This document shows, piece by piece, positions 12,835 through 25,554 of a stretch of 64,000 nucleotides of DNA; the first letter of the stretch is position 1, and every line of letters starts with the position of its first letter. The translations under genes were made by a program, and so were the position numbers. This stretch comes from Nissolia schottii (Eukaryota; Streptophyta; Magnoliopsida; Fabales; Fabaceae). The stretch is from NCBI GenBank assembly GCA_003254905.1, contig QANU01055118.1, forward strand, positions 16,087 through 80,086, in the 5' to 3' direction. The notes beneath the pieces are model-generated. The model had not been told where the DNA came from. It was given only the letters and a program-made list of their open reading frames with translations, and did not search any database.

Positions 12835-14108
12835 ATGATGGCAGGTGGTGGAATTGTCAACCTTCCTCCTGGATTTTCCTTCTCTCCAACAGATGAAGAA
12901 CTCATCCTTCACTTTCTCTATTCCAAGGCCTCCATGCCCTTCCATCCCAACATCATACCTGATCTTGATCTCTCTCATCTTCATCCATGGGAATTGAATG
13001 GTATATATATGTGTGTGCGTGTCTCAATTTTCAATATATGTAGCTAGTAGTGATTAATTAATTAATCAAATATGCATATATGCATGGATCAAATTCCATG
13101 TTCTATTTTTTGATTGAAATCACTTGTATATATGAACCTAATCTGACTCAAGTTGAATCAGCGTATTATAAGAATAAAGCTTTTCAATGCTAATTTTTTT
13201 TTTTTTAAAATTGTTAAATATCTCTTTTAAATTGTCTTGATCTTTAATTGGACTTATGCAGGTAAGGCGTTTTCAAGTGGAAATCAACACTACTTCTTCA
13301 CCAACAAGAAGAAGGAAAAGTACAGAACCACAGAAAACGGGTATTGGAAGGAAATAGGTGTAACTGAACCTATAGTGTCATCAGCCACAGGCAAGAAAGT
13401 GGGAATGAAGAAGTACTTGGTGTTCATCCTTGGGGAAGCTCCACAAGGCACTGAAACCAACTGGATCATGCAAGAGTATCATATTTGCTCATCATGTTAT
13501 GGAGCTACTTGGGGAAGACTAAAGCCCGTAAGCAATGTTCTCTCTAGCTAATTAAGCCAATACTAAGAATTTTTCCTTTTTTTCTTCTTCATCTTTCTTT
13601 TCAGTGTATAGTTAATCAACGCCTAGTGATCGCAGTTATACAACCTTCGAATCAATTTTAAGTAATAATGGAAGAGAAATGTTTCTAAAGACATTATATT
13701 CATTCAACCCTTATATAATTTTTTCAATAGAAGTTTTAATGAGGCTTAGACATTACATGTCGTACTTGTTGTTGTGGTGGGGTTTTTTTGGTTCACTGTT
13801 GCTGTTTTGCTTGTCCACTTTGAGTTTTAAGCCTCTTTCATTGAACATTGGCAATTAAATTGTTGAATTTGTATTGTATAGTGTATTGATTAATTTTGTA
13901 CGTATATAATTGTGTGCAAATACAGGATCAAAATCGGAGCAAATGGGTGTTATGCAAAGTGTATGAAAAGAAGAGGTCAAAATCTCAACAAGGAGAAAAC
14001 TACTATAGCGACGATGAGGATGATAATGGGACAGAACTTTCATGGCTAGATGAGGTTTATCTGTCAATAGATGATGATCTTGAAGAGATTAATAAGCCTT
14101 CCTATTAA
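12835..14108 (+). CDS. XND1: NAC transcription factor, XND1 (ANAC104) type
   Basis: Three exons, 12835-13000, 13262-13527 and 13926-14108, join in frame to 204 residues; XND1 is about 190. The layout (exon 1 = NAC subdomains A/B, exon 2 = C/D, exon 3 = E plus tail) is the usual NAC pattern. Visible motifs: LPPGF at residues 10-14, GYWKEIG, VGMKKYLVF, TNWIMQEYHI and SKWVLCKVYE. The tail is short and acidic, ending DDNGTELSWLDEVYLSID, which matches the conserved C-terminus of XND1 rather than the long activation tails of other NACs. XND1 is a nuclear regulator expressed in xylem that restrains secondary-wall formation and programmed death of tracheary elements; that function is inferred. Two adjacent ATGs (12835, 12838) could both start translation. 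Confidence 0.88.
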
Positions 14109-16931
14109 TTAATTAGAATTAAAATCAATGTAAAATAATTAATTTTCTATATGTATGATCTAGCATGTTCTGATCACGAGCTTACATGTGTATTTTGACT
14201 AGTACAGAAAATTAAGGACTACTCTATAGTTTTACATGCAGGACCACAGAAACAAATTAAGATGAAGGTAATGAATGAGCTTTTGTTGTCGTCTTTCTAA
14301 TGTCCTCACATATACACCATAGACTAATATTTTATTTTGCTTGAGAGAGAATGCTGCTCATATAGGTTTTGTATCATATGATATAATTAAAACTAGTGAT
14401 AATATCTCTGTAACTATATGCTTTTTATATATAAAATGGAATTTTCATAGCGAATTGCACCGATAGGTATACGTCATTCCTTAAAATTAAGTTAATGTAT
14501 GTATATGAATGATGGATCAGTTTAATTATTTAAGAAAGATCTCCAATAATGGAATCAAGTTGCTTAGCCCGAACGGATAGAAGAGTAGACAGAGAGTGGG
14601 TCTCACCACTATATCACGGGTGCTTGCAAGTGCATATATGTTCTGTATATATGAATGAATATGAATTTTTGATTATTCAACAATGCTTGAACCCTGCTTT
14701 GCAAATAATTGCAATAATATTTAATTTTATATTATTTCTCAATATTGTATATTTGTCTCATACCATTGGAATTGATTGATTCTATATCCAAATTCATCTA
14801 ATAATTAGTCGATGACAATAATAGGCTGCAGATTTTATTTGGGGAGTAACGTTCATACATTCTGACCTACCATTCCATTTTCATTTTGCATGTCAATAGG
14901 GAAAATTAATACATTGAAATGAAACTGATGTAAACATACTCGGACTAGTGTTGGTATTGCCCTTTGGTATTCTCATTGCCTATTAGAGCTTACTTGCCAT
15001 GCAAGTTTTGCAAGCTGTAACTTATCATTCTAGCACATGCTAAATGTGTGGATAGTTTGTTAAGTTAGTTATGGTTAGTTGTTCGTTGATGAGAGTTGGG
15101 AGAACAACTCCATGTATATAAAGCCTTATTTACTTGTAATTCTCACTTTTTCATTCAATACAATTCATTACAATTCTTCTCCAAGTTCTCTATTCTTTTC
15201 TTTCCCTGCTGCACAATTCTGCAGCATACACATTAACATTTCCAGATCAGTTTGGTTTGTATTTTGATGCTGAGTTGTTTCTAAGTTTTTTTTTTTCTAG
15301 CTTCTATACAACCTTAAAGTTTGGTTGGATTCAGTAGGAGTGGGCATCAAGTTAGCCAACCCACTTAACCTGCCAAACTCACTTGACTTAAATTTGGTCT
15401 ACCTTGACTCAAAGTCAATTAGAAGTTGAGTTGGAAGTCACTCGACTCGATACTGTCGGTTGGATAATGGTTTACTGAATTTTGAAACCAAATCGCTCGA
15501 CTATCTAACGGAAGCCATTTTTTTTTTTAATCTAATGTTACCCAATTAAACCTAATGCCTCCATCTTTGACCAAAAAAAAAAAAGAAAAATGAAATTCTA
15601 TCTAAATCGACGCAAAAAATTAGCCGAAGCCTTAAAAAAAACCAAAAAAAAACTCTCGAATGCAACAATAATTGCCCCCAAAATCCTCCAAAATAATGAC
15701 AAAAAATTCTCCAGAAAAAAAGAGAAGAAACAAGTTGTACTGTTGGTGTTGCTCTTTGGTATTTTCATTTCCAGTCTAGTTGTATTTTGAAGTTGAGTGG
15801 TTTGATTATCTGTTTTTTCATTGCGTGGTTGTTTTTCTTGTTGCCACTTCTATACAACCTTAAAGTTTGGTTGGATTGGTACCTTAATTGTATATATTAC
15901 TCTTATTTTTTTCTTTTAAGTTTTGTTGTACTGAATTTTTTGAGAGGTTTTAATGAGACATAAGAGCATTATTAAGTTTTAAAGTTATATTTTTTTAGTA
16001 CTTTTGCTTACTCATTTTGGAGTTAAGTTTTTCATTGAGTTATGTAAAAAATAAAAAAATATCACCATCATTCATTGATTTGCTCGTGACAATCTAACGA
16101 ATCGACTTGAGATGGGTCACCTCATTTAAAATTGCACGACTCGACTCATCGAATGGGTGAGTTCATCAAAAACAAAACACCCTTGTTAGATTGATACCTT
16201 AAATTAGAGTTCATCACCCACCCACATTTTTCTATGATTTTTTTTTCCCGATAAGTAGTATGTATAATTTTATTAAATAAACATAATTCAAGGGCGAATG
16301 AATAGATTAAGAGAGAGTGCCACCCTCCACCAAAGTTCGGTAAGCACAACACGAGATGTCCTTAAGAGAAACCTCATTTAAGTATAAGTCCAAGATGTTT
16401 CTATGATATTCAAGAAATACAGTTCTTACTTCCATTTAAAAGAAGAAAATAGTAACACACAATGACTGGAGTGGATCCCAACCACGTGTAGGGATGAGAT
16501 ACACTTAATCTCTTGTGTTCCCCCCAACTAGGTCTCTAGGTTCCTATAGCATTTAATCATTGGTTCTTAAAATAGAGACACTTGAGCACAACATATAGGC
16601 CATGAAAATTGAGTAAAGCCTCCCACTTGGAGTGGACAACCACGAAAACCAAATAACAATACAAACAAACCCTCACTTCTTTAATTTCTAGCTTTCATTT
16701 TTTCTGGAAAAAAAAAGGAAGCGAAAGAGATCCCTCTTTTTCATCTATCGTCGTCGTTTTCCAACTCATTCATGTTCTTGTGTTGATTCAGCATTTGCAT
16801 GCAAAAGCTCATTGATGATGATGATGCATGGTAAACACATGAAAGAATATTAGACATTTTTTTACCTCTATATATGATATTGGGATGTGCATGCATATAA
16901 GAGGAGGGAAGTGATCGAAGAATAAATAAAG
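14109..16931. other. intergenic region with nested repeats
   Basis: No gene recognised. Two related segments are present in direct orientation. CTTCTATACAACCTTAAAG followed by TTTGGTTGGATT occurs at about 15300-15332 and again at about 15846-15878, and TTTGGTATT-containing sequence at about 14951 recurs at about 15741. Between 15333 and 16185 lies sequence starting TAGGAGTGGGCATC, reminiscent of hAT ends. A CACGTG G-box sits at 16483-16488, about 450 bp before the CHX start codon. Confidence 0.45.
14981..15238 (+). mobile_element. possible short Copia-like LTR inserted in a repeat
   Basis: Compared with the related segment at 15741-15790, the copy at 14951-15270 carries about 260 extra bases. 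The extra piece has a TATATAAAGCC box near 15116 and ends ACATTAACA, as short Copia or TRIM LTRs do. A clean 5-bp target duplication was not found, so both identity and boundaries are tentative. Confidence 0.3.
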
Positions 16932-19552
16932 ATGGCACCGGTAAACCAATCGGACGACATAGTGTGCTATGCACCATCAATGGTAACAACGCAAGGGATA
17001 TGGCAAGGAGATAACCCTTTGAATTACTCACTCCCTCTCTTCATCTTGCAAGTTACCTTAGTTGTGGTGGCCACCCGCATCTTCGTCTTCGTCCTCAAGC
17101 CCATTCGCCAGCCACGCGTTATTGCCGAAATCTTGGTATTTATTTTCCTTTCATCGTTGCATATATTGTGCAATTCCATGTGAAGGTAGGTAGCATTGAC
17201 GATGTTATGTTTTTGTGTTACGTACAGGGAGGAATAGTACTGGGTCCTTCTGTGATGGGTCGCAGCAAAACATTCGCCAACGCAGTGTTCCCTCTCAGAA
17301 GCGTCATGGTCATCGAAACCATGGGCAACGTCGGCCTCCTCTTCTTCCTCTTCCTAGTGGGAGTCGGCATGGACGTCTCCGCCGTCCGCCGCATCGGCAG
17401 GAAAGCCCTCACCATCGCACTCGCCGGCATGATCCTCCCATTCGCCGTGGGCGCCGTGTTCTCCTTCCTCCTCATCGACTCCAACGACGAGCCCGTGAAC
17501 AAGGGCGGCTACATCCTCTTCCTCGGGGTCGTCCTCTCCGTCACCGCCTTCCCCGTCCTCGCCCGAATCCTCGCGGAGCTCAAGCTCGTCAACACCGAGG
17601 TCGGCAGAGTGGCCCTCTCCTCCGCCCTCATGAACGACGTGTGCTCCTGGATCCTGTTGGCCGTCGCAATCACAATGTCGCAAAACGAAAAGCCCTCTTT
17701 GTCTTCCGTCTTGGTCATCGTTTCCTGCGCCGCGTTCGTTGCCTTTTACGCCTTCGCGGTTCGGCCGCTGATCATGTGGATCATCAGGAAGACTCCAGAA
17801 GGCGAATCCTTCAGCGATTTCTACGTTTGTCTCATCCTCTCCGGTGTCATGGTCTCGGGCTTTATAACCGATGCGATTGGGATCCACTCTGTTTTTGGGG
17901 CCTTTGTGTTTGGGCTGATCATACCCAATGGGCCGCTTGGGCTTGCCATTGTGGAGAAGCTTGAGGACTACATGTCCGGGCTCTTGCTGCCCTTGTTCTT
18001 TGCTATAAGTGGGCTCAAGACTAATTTGGGCCTCATCAAGGGGGTTGCGACGTGGATGGTGATATTCCTCCTTGTTACTCTGTCTTGCATTGGCAAGATC
18101 GTTGGGACGTTGGTTGTGGCGGTTTCCTACCAGATGTCGCTCAGTGAAGGCGCCGCGCTAGGCTTGCTGATGAACTGCAAGGGACTTGTGGAGATGATTG
18201 TGCTCAATGTTGGTAGGGACCAAAAGGTGCTGGACGAGAGATCATTTGCAATCATGGTTATGATAACCGTGCTCATGACGGGAATAATTGTGCCTGGATT
18301 ATCGACAATATACAAACCATCAAGGAGGTACATATCATACAAAAGGAGGACCATGCAGATGTCAAAGAAAGACTCGGAGCTAAGGGTCCTGGTGTGCATC
18401 CACACCCCTCGCAACGTGCCCACCATAATCAACCTCATCGATACCACAAACCCGACCAAGAAGTCCCCAATATGCATATACGTGCTCCACCTGGTGGAAC
18501 TCATGGGCCGCACATCCGCAATGCTCATCGTCCACAACACCAGAAACCGCCCCTCGGACCACCCCAACAGTACACAAGCGCAATCAGATCACGTCATCAA
18601 CGCCTTCCAGAATTACGAGCAGCACGCTTCCTGCGTCTCCGTGCAGCCGTTGACGGCGGTCTCCCCTTACTCCACGATGCACGAAGACATTTGCAATCTG
18701 GCGGAGGACAAGCGCGTGGCCTTCATAATCCTCCCTTTCCACAAGCAGCAGACCGTCGACGGCGGCATGGAGGCGACCAACCTCTCCTTCCGCACCGTCA
18801 ACCACAACGTGCTGACCAATTCGCCTTGCTCGGTCGGGATCTTGGTTGACCGAGGCTTCAACGGATCGAACCTCGCCGCGGCGGTGGACCACGTGACGCA
18901 CCACGTGGCGGTGCTGTTTTTCGGGGGACCGGATGACAGAGAGGCGCTGAACTACGGTTGGAGAATGTCAGAGCATCAGGGAGTGTACCTAACGGTAATG
19001 CGGTTGGTTCCTGGCGAAGAAATTGCAGAGACAATAAGGGAATCGAGCACAAACCCTGACGAACCTAGGGTTTTGACGGTGGAAACCGATATGGATACAG
19101 AGAAGGAACTCGATGAGAAGCTCATACAGTTGTTCATGACGAGCCGCGGCGGCGACGAATCGATCGTTTACGTCGAGAAGGCGGTGAACAACGGCGAGGA
19201 GACGGTGGCGGCGATTAGGTCGATGGATGACATCCATGACCTGTTCATAGTCGGGAGGGGGCAGGGGACGATATCGCCGCTGACGGCGGGGCTGACCGAT
19301 TGGAGCGAGTGCCCGGAGCTGGGAGCGATCGGGGACTTGTTGGCGTCGGCGGATTTCGCGACGGCGGCCTCGGTGTTGGTGGTGCAGCAGTACGTTGGGC
19401 TAGGGGCGGAGGAGGTGGATGCGGGAATGGTGACGCCGGATAACACGGTGCTGACAAATGAAGAGTATATGAATCAGTTCAGCCATCAATCGACGGCAAC
19501 GCCACCGCCAAGGGTACACGCTTCTGCTACCATGTTCAATACGGAACGCTAG
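16932..19552 (+). CDS. cation/H+ exchanger, CHX15-type (CPA2 family)
   Basis: Two exons, 16932-17135 and 17228-19552, give 842 residues, the normal size for plant CHX proteins. The N-terminus (CYAPSMVTTQGIWQGDNPL) and RQPRVIAEILGGIVLGPS are CHX signatures. About a dozen hydrophobic segments fill residues ~35-430, including the transport-site Asn-Asp pair N204-D205 in LMNDVCSW and GFITDAIGIHSVFGAFVFG. A hydrophilic cytosolic half follows with USP-like blocks (LRVLVCIHTPRN; AVLFFGGPDDREAL). CHX proteins exchange K+ or Na+ for H+ at endomembranes or the plasma membrane and affect pH and cation balance. The N-terminus resembles CHX15 more than CHX17-20, but the paralogue assignment is from memory. 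Long antisense open frames opposite exon 2 are by-products of its unusually GC-rich codon use. Confidence 0.9.
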
Positions 19553-21686
19553 TGACTTGTGTTGTGAGTAGAGCTCAATTTGGTGCTTAATTAAGTTACT
19601 TATTTTATTAATTTGTACATCAATTCTTATAGTAATGTACATACAAAATTGCGGCATTCAATAGAATAGAAGGGCAGGATTATGTTCTACGGTGTTCCTC
19701 ATTTATTCTCTCTTCATTTTAGTGACTAATTTGACAAGATTATATTATGAGACTGCATGAATATGAGAACTTCATTTAAAAGCCAAATGGCTAAGAGCCT
19801 GAGAGCAGAAAGCTTCTACATGTAACTAGAATTAAGGATAGCGCTCAATCACAAGTTCATTTTCTTTTCTTAGTGTAGTTCATACACCAAAAATACAGAA
19901 AATACTATAATCATTCCATTTTTATCCATAAATTCAATCCTTACAATTTTACTTCGTTGCAGAATTTCTCAGTATATTTGTAAAATTAGCAGGGTTTAAG
20001 AATCTTTTAGTCTCTTATTTTAATTTTAAATGCTTAATTTCAAACGAAATAATTATAAATTTTAATACAAGTGGCTGGAGTGTGTTGGTGATATATTATT
20101 TTCAAAGCGTACAAAGATTTTGTCTTGTTACTCAAGCCATCCACGACTGTGGCCGTTTTCAATCGTGTAATTTGACCATCCAAAGAATGAAATATGTGTC
20201 TATCCAATTATCATTTCTTTGAGCTTGTTCATCTAGAAGACTCCTTTATGTTGAAAACATAAGGAGAAAGTGTTTATTAAAAACAACTCACTCACGCCAT
20301 TTGTTTGATATATATTGTTCATGAACAAATACAAATTGGGACATGTAATTTGTTTCCATTGACCAGCATCGCAAAATAAAAGCCACCAAAGTTGCTTTTC
20401 CATAGATAGTGGAGAGCTTAATCGATATTTTCCAATGGAAGACAAAATAGAGTTGAAAGACCAAAACTTATACATAGAGTAATCTTTCAAAGGCCAACCT
20501 AGTTGATGGCCTTCTTTAATGTCAATTTGTCGTTTGGTTCTTTTCTCAATTCTGTTAACCAGTCCTATTAGGGGATTAAGAATAAAAATATTTTATTGAA
20601 AATACAATAAATATAGTAAAAACTTATGAAACCCTCAATATAACCTTAATAAGATTGATGACCTAAACTTTTTCAACAAGGAGCAAGGTTGTTTGTATTT
20701 TCTTTTGATTTTGTTAATGTTTGCTTTTCGCGTTATCGTTAATAACAATAACAAAGTTTTGTCTTGTTAAGTATCACTGACTATATAAATTAAATGATGT
20801 TATGTTAATCATTAAAAAAATAAAAAATAAAATTACTTGTGTGTAGTGTGTTTAAAGTGCAAGTAAATATCACATAAAAAAGTACAACAAACACTAAGTG
20901 TAGCTCACATACCATTTAACCTTTGATTTTCAAGAATTACTCCAATAAGAAAAATCTCCAAATTAAACTGCAGTATTTTTCGTTTATAATTTTCCCCCGT
21001 TATACTGATTCAAAGATATGTAAAAAATTAGTGAAATGAGCAGTCATTTTAAAAGGAATAGAGTAATATAAATCATGTCTATTGTTATGAACAACATCAA
21101 CCTTATTATTTGTTGGCCCCCTCACCCTGTCTGTTGGTGTGTTCCTTTCTGGATTTTGCCCCCAGAGGTTGTACTTTTGCTCTTTCCCTTTCTCCACTGT
21201 CTAGTCAATAAGGAATAATTGCAGACACAGAAACTTCCCACACTCCACTACTCTTTTTATGCTGCCAATGTGGAATTGGAATGTGAAGTCCCTATTTGTT
21301 GCGACTTTGCTTCTTTTACTTACCCATCACTTCCTCCTCTCAATGCAAAACCTTATATTAATGGTCCATATTCACCATCATTCACTCACACCACTTTCTA
21401 CCTTCTATTTTCTGCCTCTCATCATTCTTCTCCATTTTTGTGTTGCCTTTTAAGTCTTTAGAAGTCAAAAGAAGAGATGGGAACAAGAAAAGTTTGTAAC
21501 TTTCTGACACCATCTTTATACATGTGCCTTAAAATGCTTGCCATGTTATGTATTGCCCACGCCTGAAGCTTCAAACAAGTTATAGAATACCACATCCTGA
21601 GAGGTGTTTATCAACTGTTTGATTATTTGTTTCTGTGGAATAATAATCTTTCAGTTTCTTTTCTTTTTTTTTTCTTTTTTTTCTCC
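19553..21686. other. intergenic region, CHX 3' end to PUB promoter
   Basis: AT-rich, with no recognised gene or transposon. Roughly the first 150 bases are probably the CHX 3' untranslated region. A pyrimidine-rich tract (21655-21685) immediately precedes the U-box start codon and is likely 5' leader. Confidence 0.5.
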
Positions 21687-22895
21687 ATGAAAGAAGCTGA
21701 AATGACCATTCCTCACTTATTCAGATGCCCTATAAGTTTGGACTTGTTTGAAGACCCTGTGACTTTGTACACAGGCCAAACCTATGACAGGTCAAGCATT
21801 GAAAAATGGCTTGCTGCTGGAAACCTTACATGCCCTGTCACAATGCAGAAGCTCCATGATCCAGTTTCCATTGTTCCCAACCACACCCTTCGCCACTTGA
21901 TCCACCAGTGGCTTCAACTTGGTCCCCAATTTGACCCTTCTGCCAACTCTGCAGCTTCAACTGTTGATTCTTTGGCTTCTTTGAAGCACACCCTTGAGTC
22001 TCAGGAGGCCACTTTGGAGAACAAGGTCCAAGCACTTGAGAAGATCAAGGTCTTATCTGATGAGTTCTGTTCTTTCAGGAAATCATGTTTCATCCAACTT
22101 GGTTTCTTGCATCTACTTTTGGAACTTGTTTTTGGCAGAACAGAAGCTCAAGTATCAAATGATCACATCATGGAATTTATGGAGCTGGCACTTTTTTGCA
22201 TCCTAAAATTGCTTCCACTTGGTAGCTTTGAGCCTCTAAATATGATCAAAGTTGAGTCCAAATTAGCAACATTTGTGCTGTTGTTTGAGAAAGGAACTAG
22301 CTCGGTCAAGAGTAGCTTGTGTCATGTTATAGATTCAGCATCATCTTCTGAGGCCACACAAGAGTTGTGTTGTGTTCTTGGAAGCTGTCATAAACTAGTG
22401 CATGAGATTGTTTTAATTGTTTCTGAAAATCGCGAGGGTTCTGAGGATGCAGTTCAGGCCATATCAGGACTTTGTTCCTTGGAATCCAATAGAAAGAGTT
22501 TGGTGAGAGGAGGAGCAATAGATGGGATCATGAAGTACATTTCTTCAGTTCCTGAAAGAGGACACAAGAACATGGCACCAATGGGAATGGCAACAGTACA
22601 GAAACTCTTGGATCTAGAAAGTGGTAGAGAGGCATTGGTGAATAACCCAAATGGGGTTGAGACATTGGTGAACATGGTCTTCAGGGTATGTGATCAAGAA
22701 TGCAGTGAGAGTGCTGTTGAGATGCTTTTGATTCTTTGTGGAAATTATAGGAGTGCAAGAGAGGAAGCCATAGAGGCAGGAGTTATGAATCGGTTGTTGT
22801 TGCTTATGCAGAGTAATTGTGGCACCACAACAAAATCAAAGGCCAGAATGTTGCTCAAATTGCTGAAATCCAAGTGGATTGAAGAGCCAAAGTAA
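21687..22895 (+). CDS. U-box E3 ubiquitin ligase with ARM repeats (PUB)
   Basis: A single uninterrupted exon encodes 402 residues. The start at 21687 (MKEAEMTIPHLF) is preferred over an in-frame ATG at 21627, which would add a Phe-rich peptide translated from the pyrimidine leader. Residues ~8-80 form a U-box: FRCPISLDLFEDPVTLYTGQ, TYDRSSIEKWL, TCPVTMQ and NHTLRHLI. The U-box recruits the E2 enzyme without zinc. The rest is helical and ARM-repeat-like (for example AVQAISGLCSLESNRKSLV and NPNGVETLVNMVF), the usual substrate-binding part. Intronless U-box/ARM proteins of ~400 residues form the PUB22-29 type, which ubiquitinate regulators of immunity and abiotic stress. Which member this is cannot be settled by eye; PUB25/26 is my nearest guess. 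Confidence 0.88.
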   Translation: MKEAEMTIPHLFRCPISLDLFEDPVTLYTGQTYDRSSIEKWLAAGNLTCPVTMQKLHDPVSIVPNHTLRHLIHQWLQLGPQFDPSANSAASTVDSLASLKHTLESQEATLENKVQALEKIKVLSDEFCSFRKSCFIQLGFLHLLLELVFGRTEAQVSNDHIMEFMELALFCILKLLPLGSFEPLNMIKVESKLATFVLLFEKGTSSVKSSLCHVIDSASSSEATQELCCVLGSCHKLVHEIVLIVSENREGSEDAVQAISGLCSLESNRKSLVRGGAIDGIMKYISSVPERGHKNMAPMGMATVQKLLDLESGREALVNNPNGVETLVNMVFRVCDQECSESAVEMLLILCGNYRSAREEAIEAGVMNRLLLLMQSNCGTTTKSKARMLLKLLKSKWIEEPK

Positions 22896-25292
22896 GTGTA
22901 TAGACTCTGAATATATTAATACTAGTGACAAAGCAAGTATTGTAACAAAAAAACATATATTATATCTATGAGCAGTGCATATGTTATATATTTATCTACG
23001 TATCTATGAACAAGTGAACTGCACATATGATCCGTCCATTCACTATCAATGTAATTATCACTGGAAAAAATAAAAGAGAAACAGCATAATATATGTGATT
23101 CGGTAATATAAGATAAATTAAGTAGTATGTATCAAAATGAATAGCAGGTATATATAGATCCTGAACTGGAAAATTCGAAGTAAATATAATTTGTAATATA
23201 TAATCAAAGAAAATGACATTCATATCAGATAAAAAGAAATATTTGATGAAAATGAAGTCACTTTCTTGACTATATTGGTTAGTAGAATGATGTAGAAATC
23301 TGAGCATGATAATAATTATAATCTGAGTGCTTTAACAAGGTAGATAGCCTTCTTTAAACACTTTGTCCCTGGGCCTTTTTCCTTTTCTTTGACAATTGAA
23401 TATAAGAGCCATCTTAATCAAATTACTGTAGTATGGTGAAATGATGTTATTGCTAATCATTTATTTTTTATATGGGGTAAATGTTGCACTCAAATCAAGA
23501 GAATAGTATGGTTTGAAAATATTTGACGCTTGAAAGCTATATATTTCTTTCTGCTTTGATTCATAAGTTTTGGCACTTACAAAAATATTAATCATACTAA
23601 CATATTTCATCTATCATTGGATTCCATTAAAGTGAAAACTCCATTGAAATCTCATGAAACCCGGCTCGGCCAAACCGGGTTGACCCGAAATCCGGTGACC
23701 CGATCATAGGACCGAGCTGGTTACCTCATTGGATTGGCTATGTTTCAAACTCGGTTTGACCTGACCGGGTTTCATAAAACCCGGTGATACAACCCAGTTG
23801 GGTCATGCTTGTTCGTTTGTTTTTTTTAAGCAAAACCATGTGGTTTAGTAAAGTAAAAAAAAAATGACATTGCTTTCTTAATTGAATTTGTTGATTCTTT
23901 TATAAATTGAGATCTTAGGGCAACAATTTGATTATGAATTTCAGTTTCTTCATTTGTAGGAATTAATGTCGATTCAGATACTAATCAAAATTTTATGATT
24001 ATTTTCTTTTTGGCGTATTTATGAGCAGTCAGTTCAGTACTCGAGTTTTATTAGCCATTGGACTAAATGAAATTTACTAATGCTTAATTCTTAGTTTAAT
24101 GGCAAAATTGCTGAATCAAATCACGTCTTAGTATAATCTAGTTATGGTAGTGGTTCCGCTAAAAAAAAATTCATCCCATGATCATACAAGCCTTTTTCAA
24201 CCTTGTTTGATTTCGTCATCTGTTAGATTGTTACCCATATGGTGTGTCTTAGGTTCAATTTGATATGATCATGATGCAACCAACGAAAGTGTTTATGTAT
24301 GGTATGTGATTTGAAGTTTGAACCTTTTTATGTTTTTTTAAGTCATTTTATTTTAGGATAGATATTTAAATAAATGAATATTATTTATGTGGGTTTTTTA
24401 TTTTATTTTTTTGGGTTATATATTTATTTTATATTATTATTTTATTTATATCCAGTTTAATACGGGACCTAATGACCTGCTAATTGAACCATTGAGATGA
24501 CTAAGTCCCAAACCGAGTATTATAACACTGACGGATGATTTTAAGTCAACACAGTATTGAATTTATATCAAGGACACATAGCACAACTCAGCCACTTCAA
24601 AATATCGGAGGCACTTTAATCTGAGAAACAAAATGGAGTCACGTCCTCAGGGATACAAGGGGAAAAGGTCATCATGCATCTTTTGATTTTTAGTTTGAAT
24701 TGCTGGCACCAACTCGCAAGATTTCGGGGCGAAAAAATGGACAATTCTTTATTATTATCTATTTCTTTTCTCCAATCAAATTTCTGCTGCATGGACTTGG
24801 TACAAGTAGTTGCTATTTGGCTTTTTACTTGCATACTATCTTCATTACTTTGGTAGGAATATTGTACTTGAGAAATTTTTGGTTCGGCACAAGACTAATA
24901 CATCACTTTTAAATATATATACAATAATTGTGAGTTATATAACTTTTATTGTGTATTCCACTAAGTATTTGTGATATCTATCAAGTAGGATCTACAAGTG
25001 ATGTGTTAGTTTTGTAATTTTTCATGATACAACTAAGAATTTCTCATGATACAATAGTCTTTTTGACAGGGGTATAAATTGTCAATTATTTGATAGCATT
25101 TTATTTAATAATGAAATAGAAAAAAAATATTTTGAAAAGTTAGATTAACTATAGATGACTCAATTTGACGATTCAAATATAACAAATTTTAGGTAAACTA
25201 TTGAGAGTTAAATCCTTTATTTTCTTTCTTTCTTTCTTGTTCATAATTTTATTAGTCTAATAGAATGCTTGATAGATAGAAGAGATGGCTAA
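22896..25292. other. intergenic region containing an hAT-like relic
   Basis: No gene recognised. The block at 23642-24530 is described separately; the remainder is AT-rich, low-complexity DNA. Confidence 0.45.
23642..24530. mobile_element. possible degenerate hAT-like element
   Basis: The left part (23655-23815) is dense in AACCCGG, ACCGGGTT and GACCCG motifs. The right part (24470-24530) has CCCAAACCGAGT followed by ATTATAACACTG, which read in reverse resembles the left start. This pattern of weak inverted ends with Pro/Gly-codon-like CCGG runs occurs in a common legume hAT-type repeat. An 8-bp target duplication was not found and no transposase is present. Confidence 0.3.
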
Positions 25293-25301
25293 ATAAGGAA
25301 G

Positions 25302-25528
25302 CAAAAATGCTACATGTACACCCAATTTTATACACCCATACATACACCATTAATAATGCACAAACTTTATTCTCATGAGTGCGCAAACATTACAAACTTA
25401 TAGATGATATTCTCAATTATACTTAATTAAGTTCATAAATATTACATGCATTAAAACACAAACTTTATGTATATAAGTATAGGGTGTATGTATGGTGTAT
25501 ATTTTTTGGTGTACGTGTAGCAGGACTC
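25302..25528. mobile_element. MULE-type MITE with 9-bp target duplication
   Basis: The 227-bp element is flanked by perfect 9-bp direct repeats, ATAAGGAAG at 25293-25301 and 25529-25537. Its ends are inverted repeats of about 40 bp: TGCTACATGTACACC at the left and, reverse-complemented, TGCTACACGTACACC at the right, each continuing into ATACACC...CATACATACACC. There is no coding capacity. A 9-bp duplication indicates the Mutator superfamily. Confidence 0.75.
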
Positions 25529-25554
25529 ATAAGGAAGGGTTTAAATTACAGACA

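Noticed and set aside
17218..19657. Many long antisense and alternate-frame open reading frames across the CHX exon
   Set aside because: They mirror the GC-rich sense codons and have Arg/Pro/His-rich compositions without family motifs.
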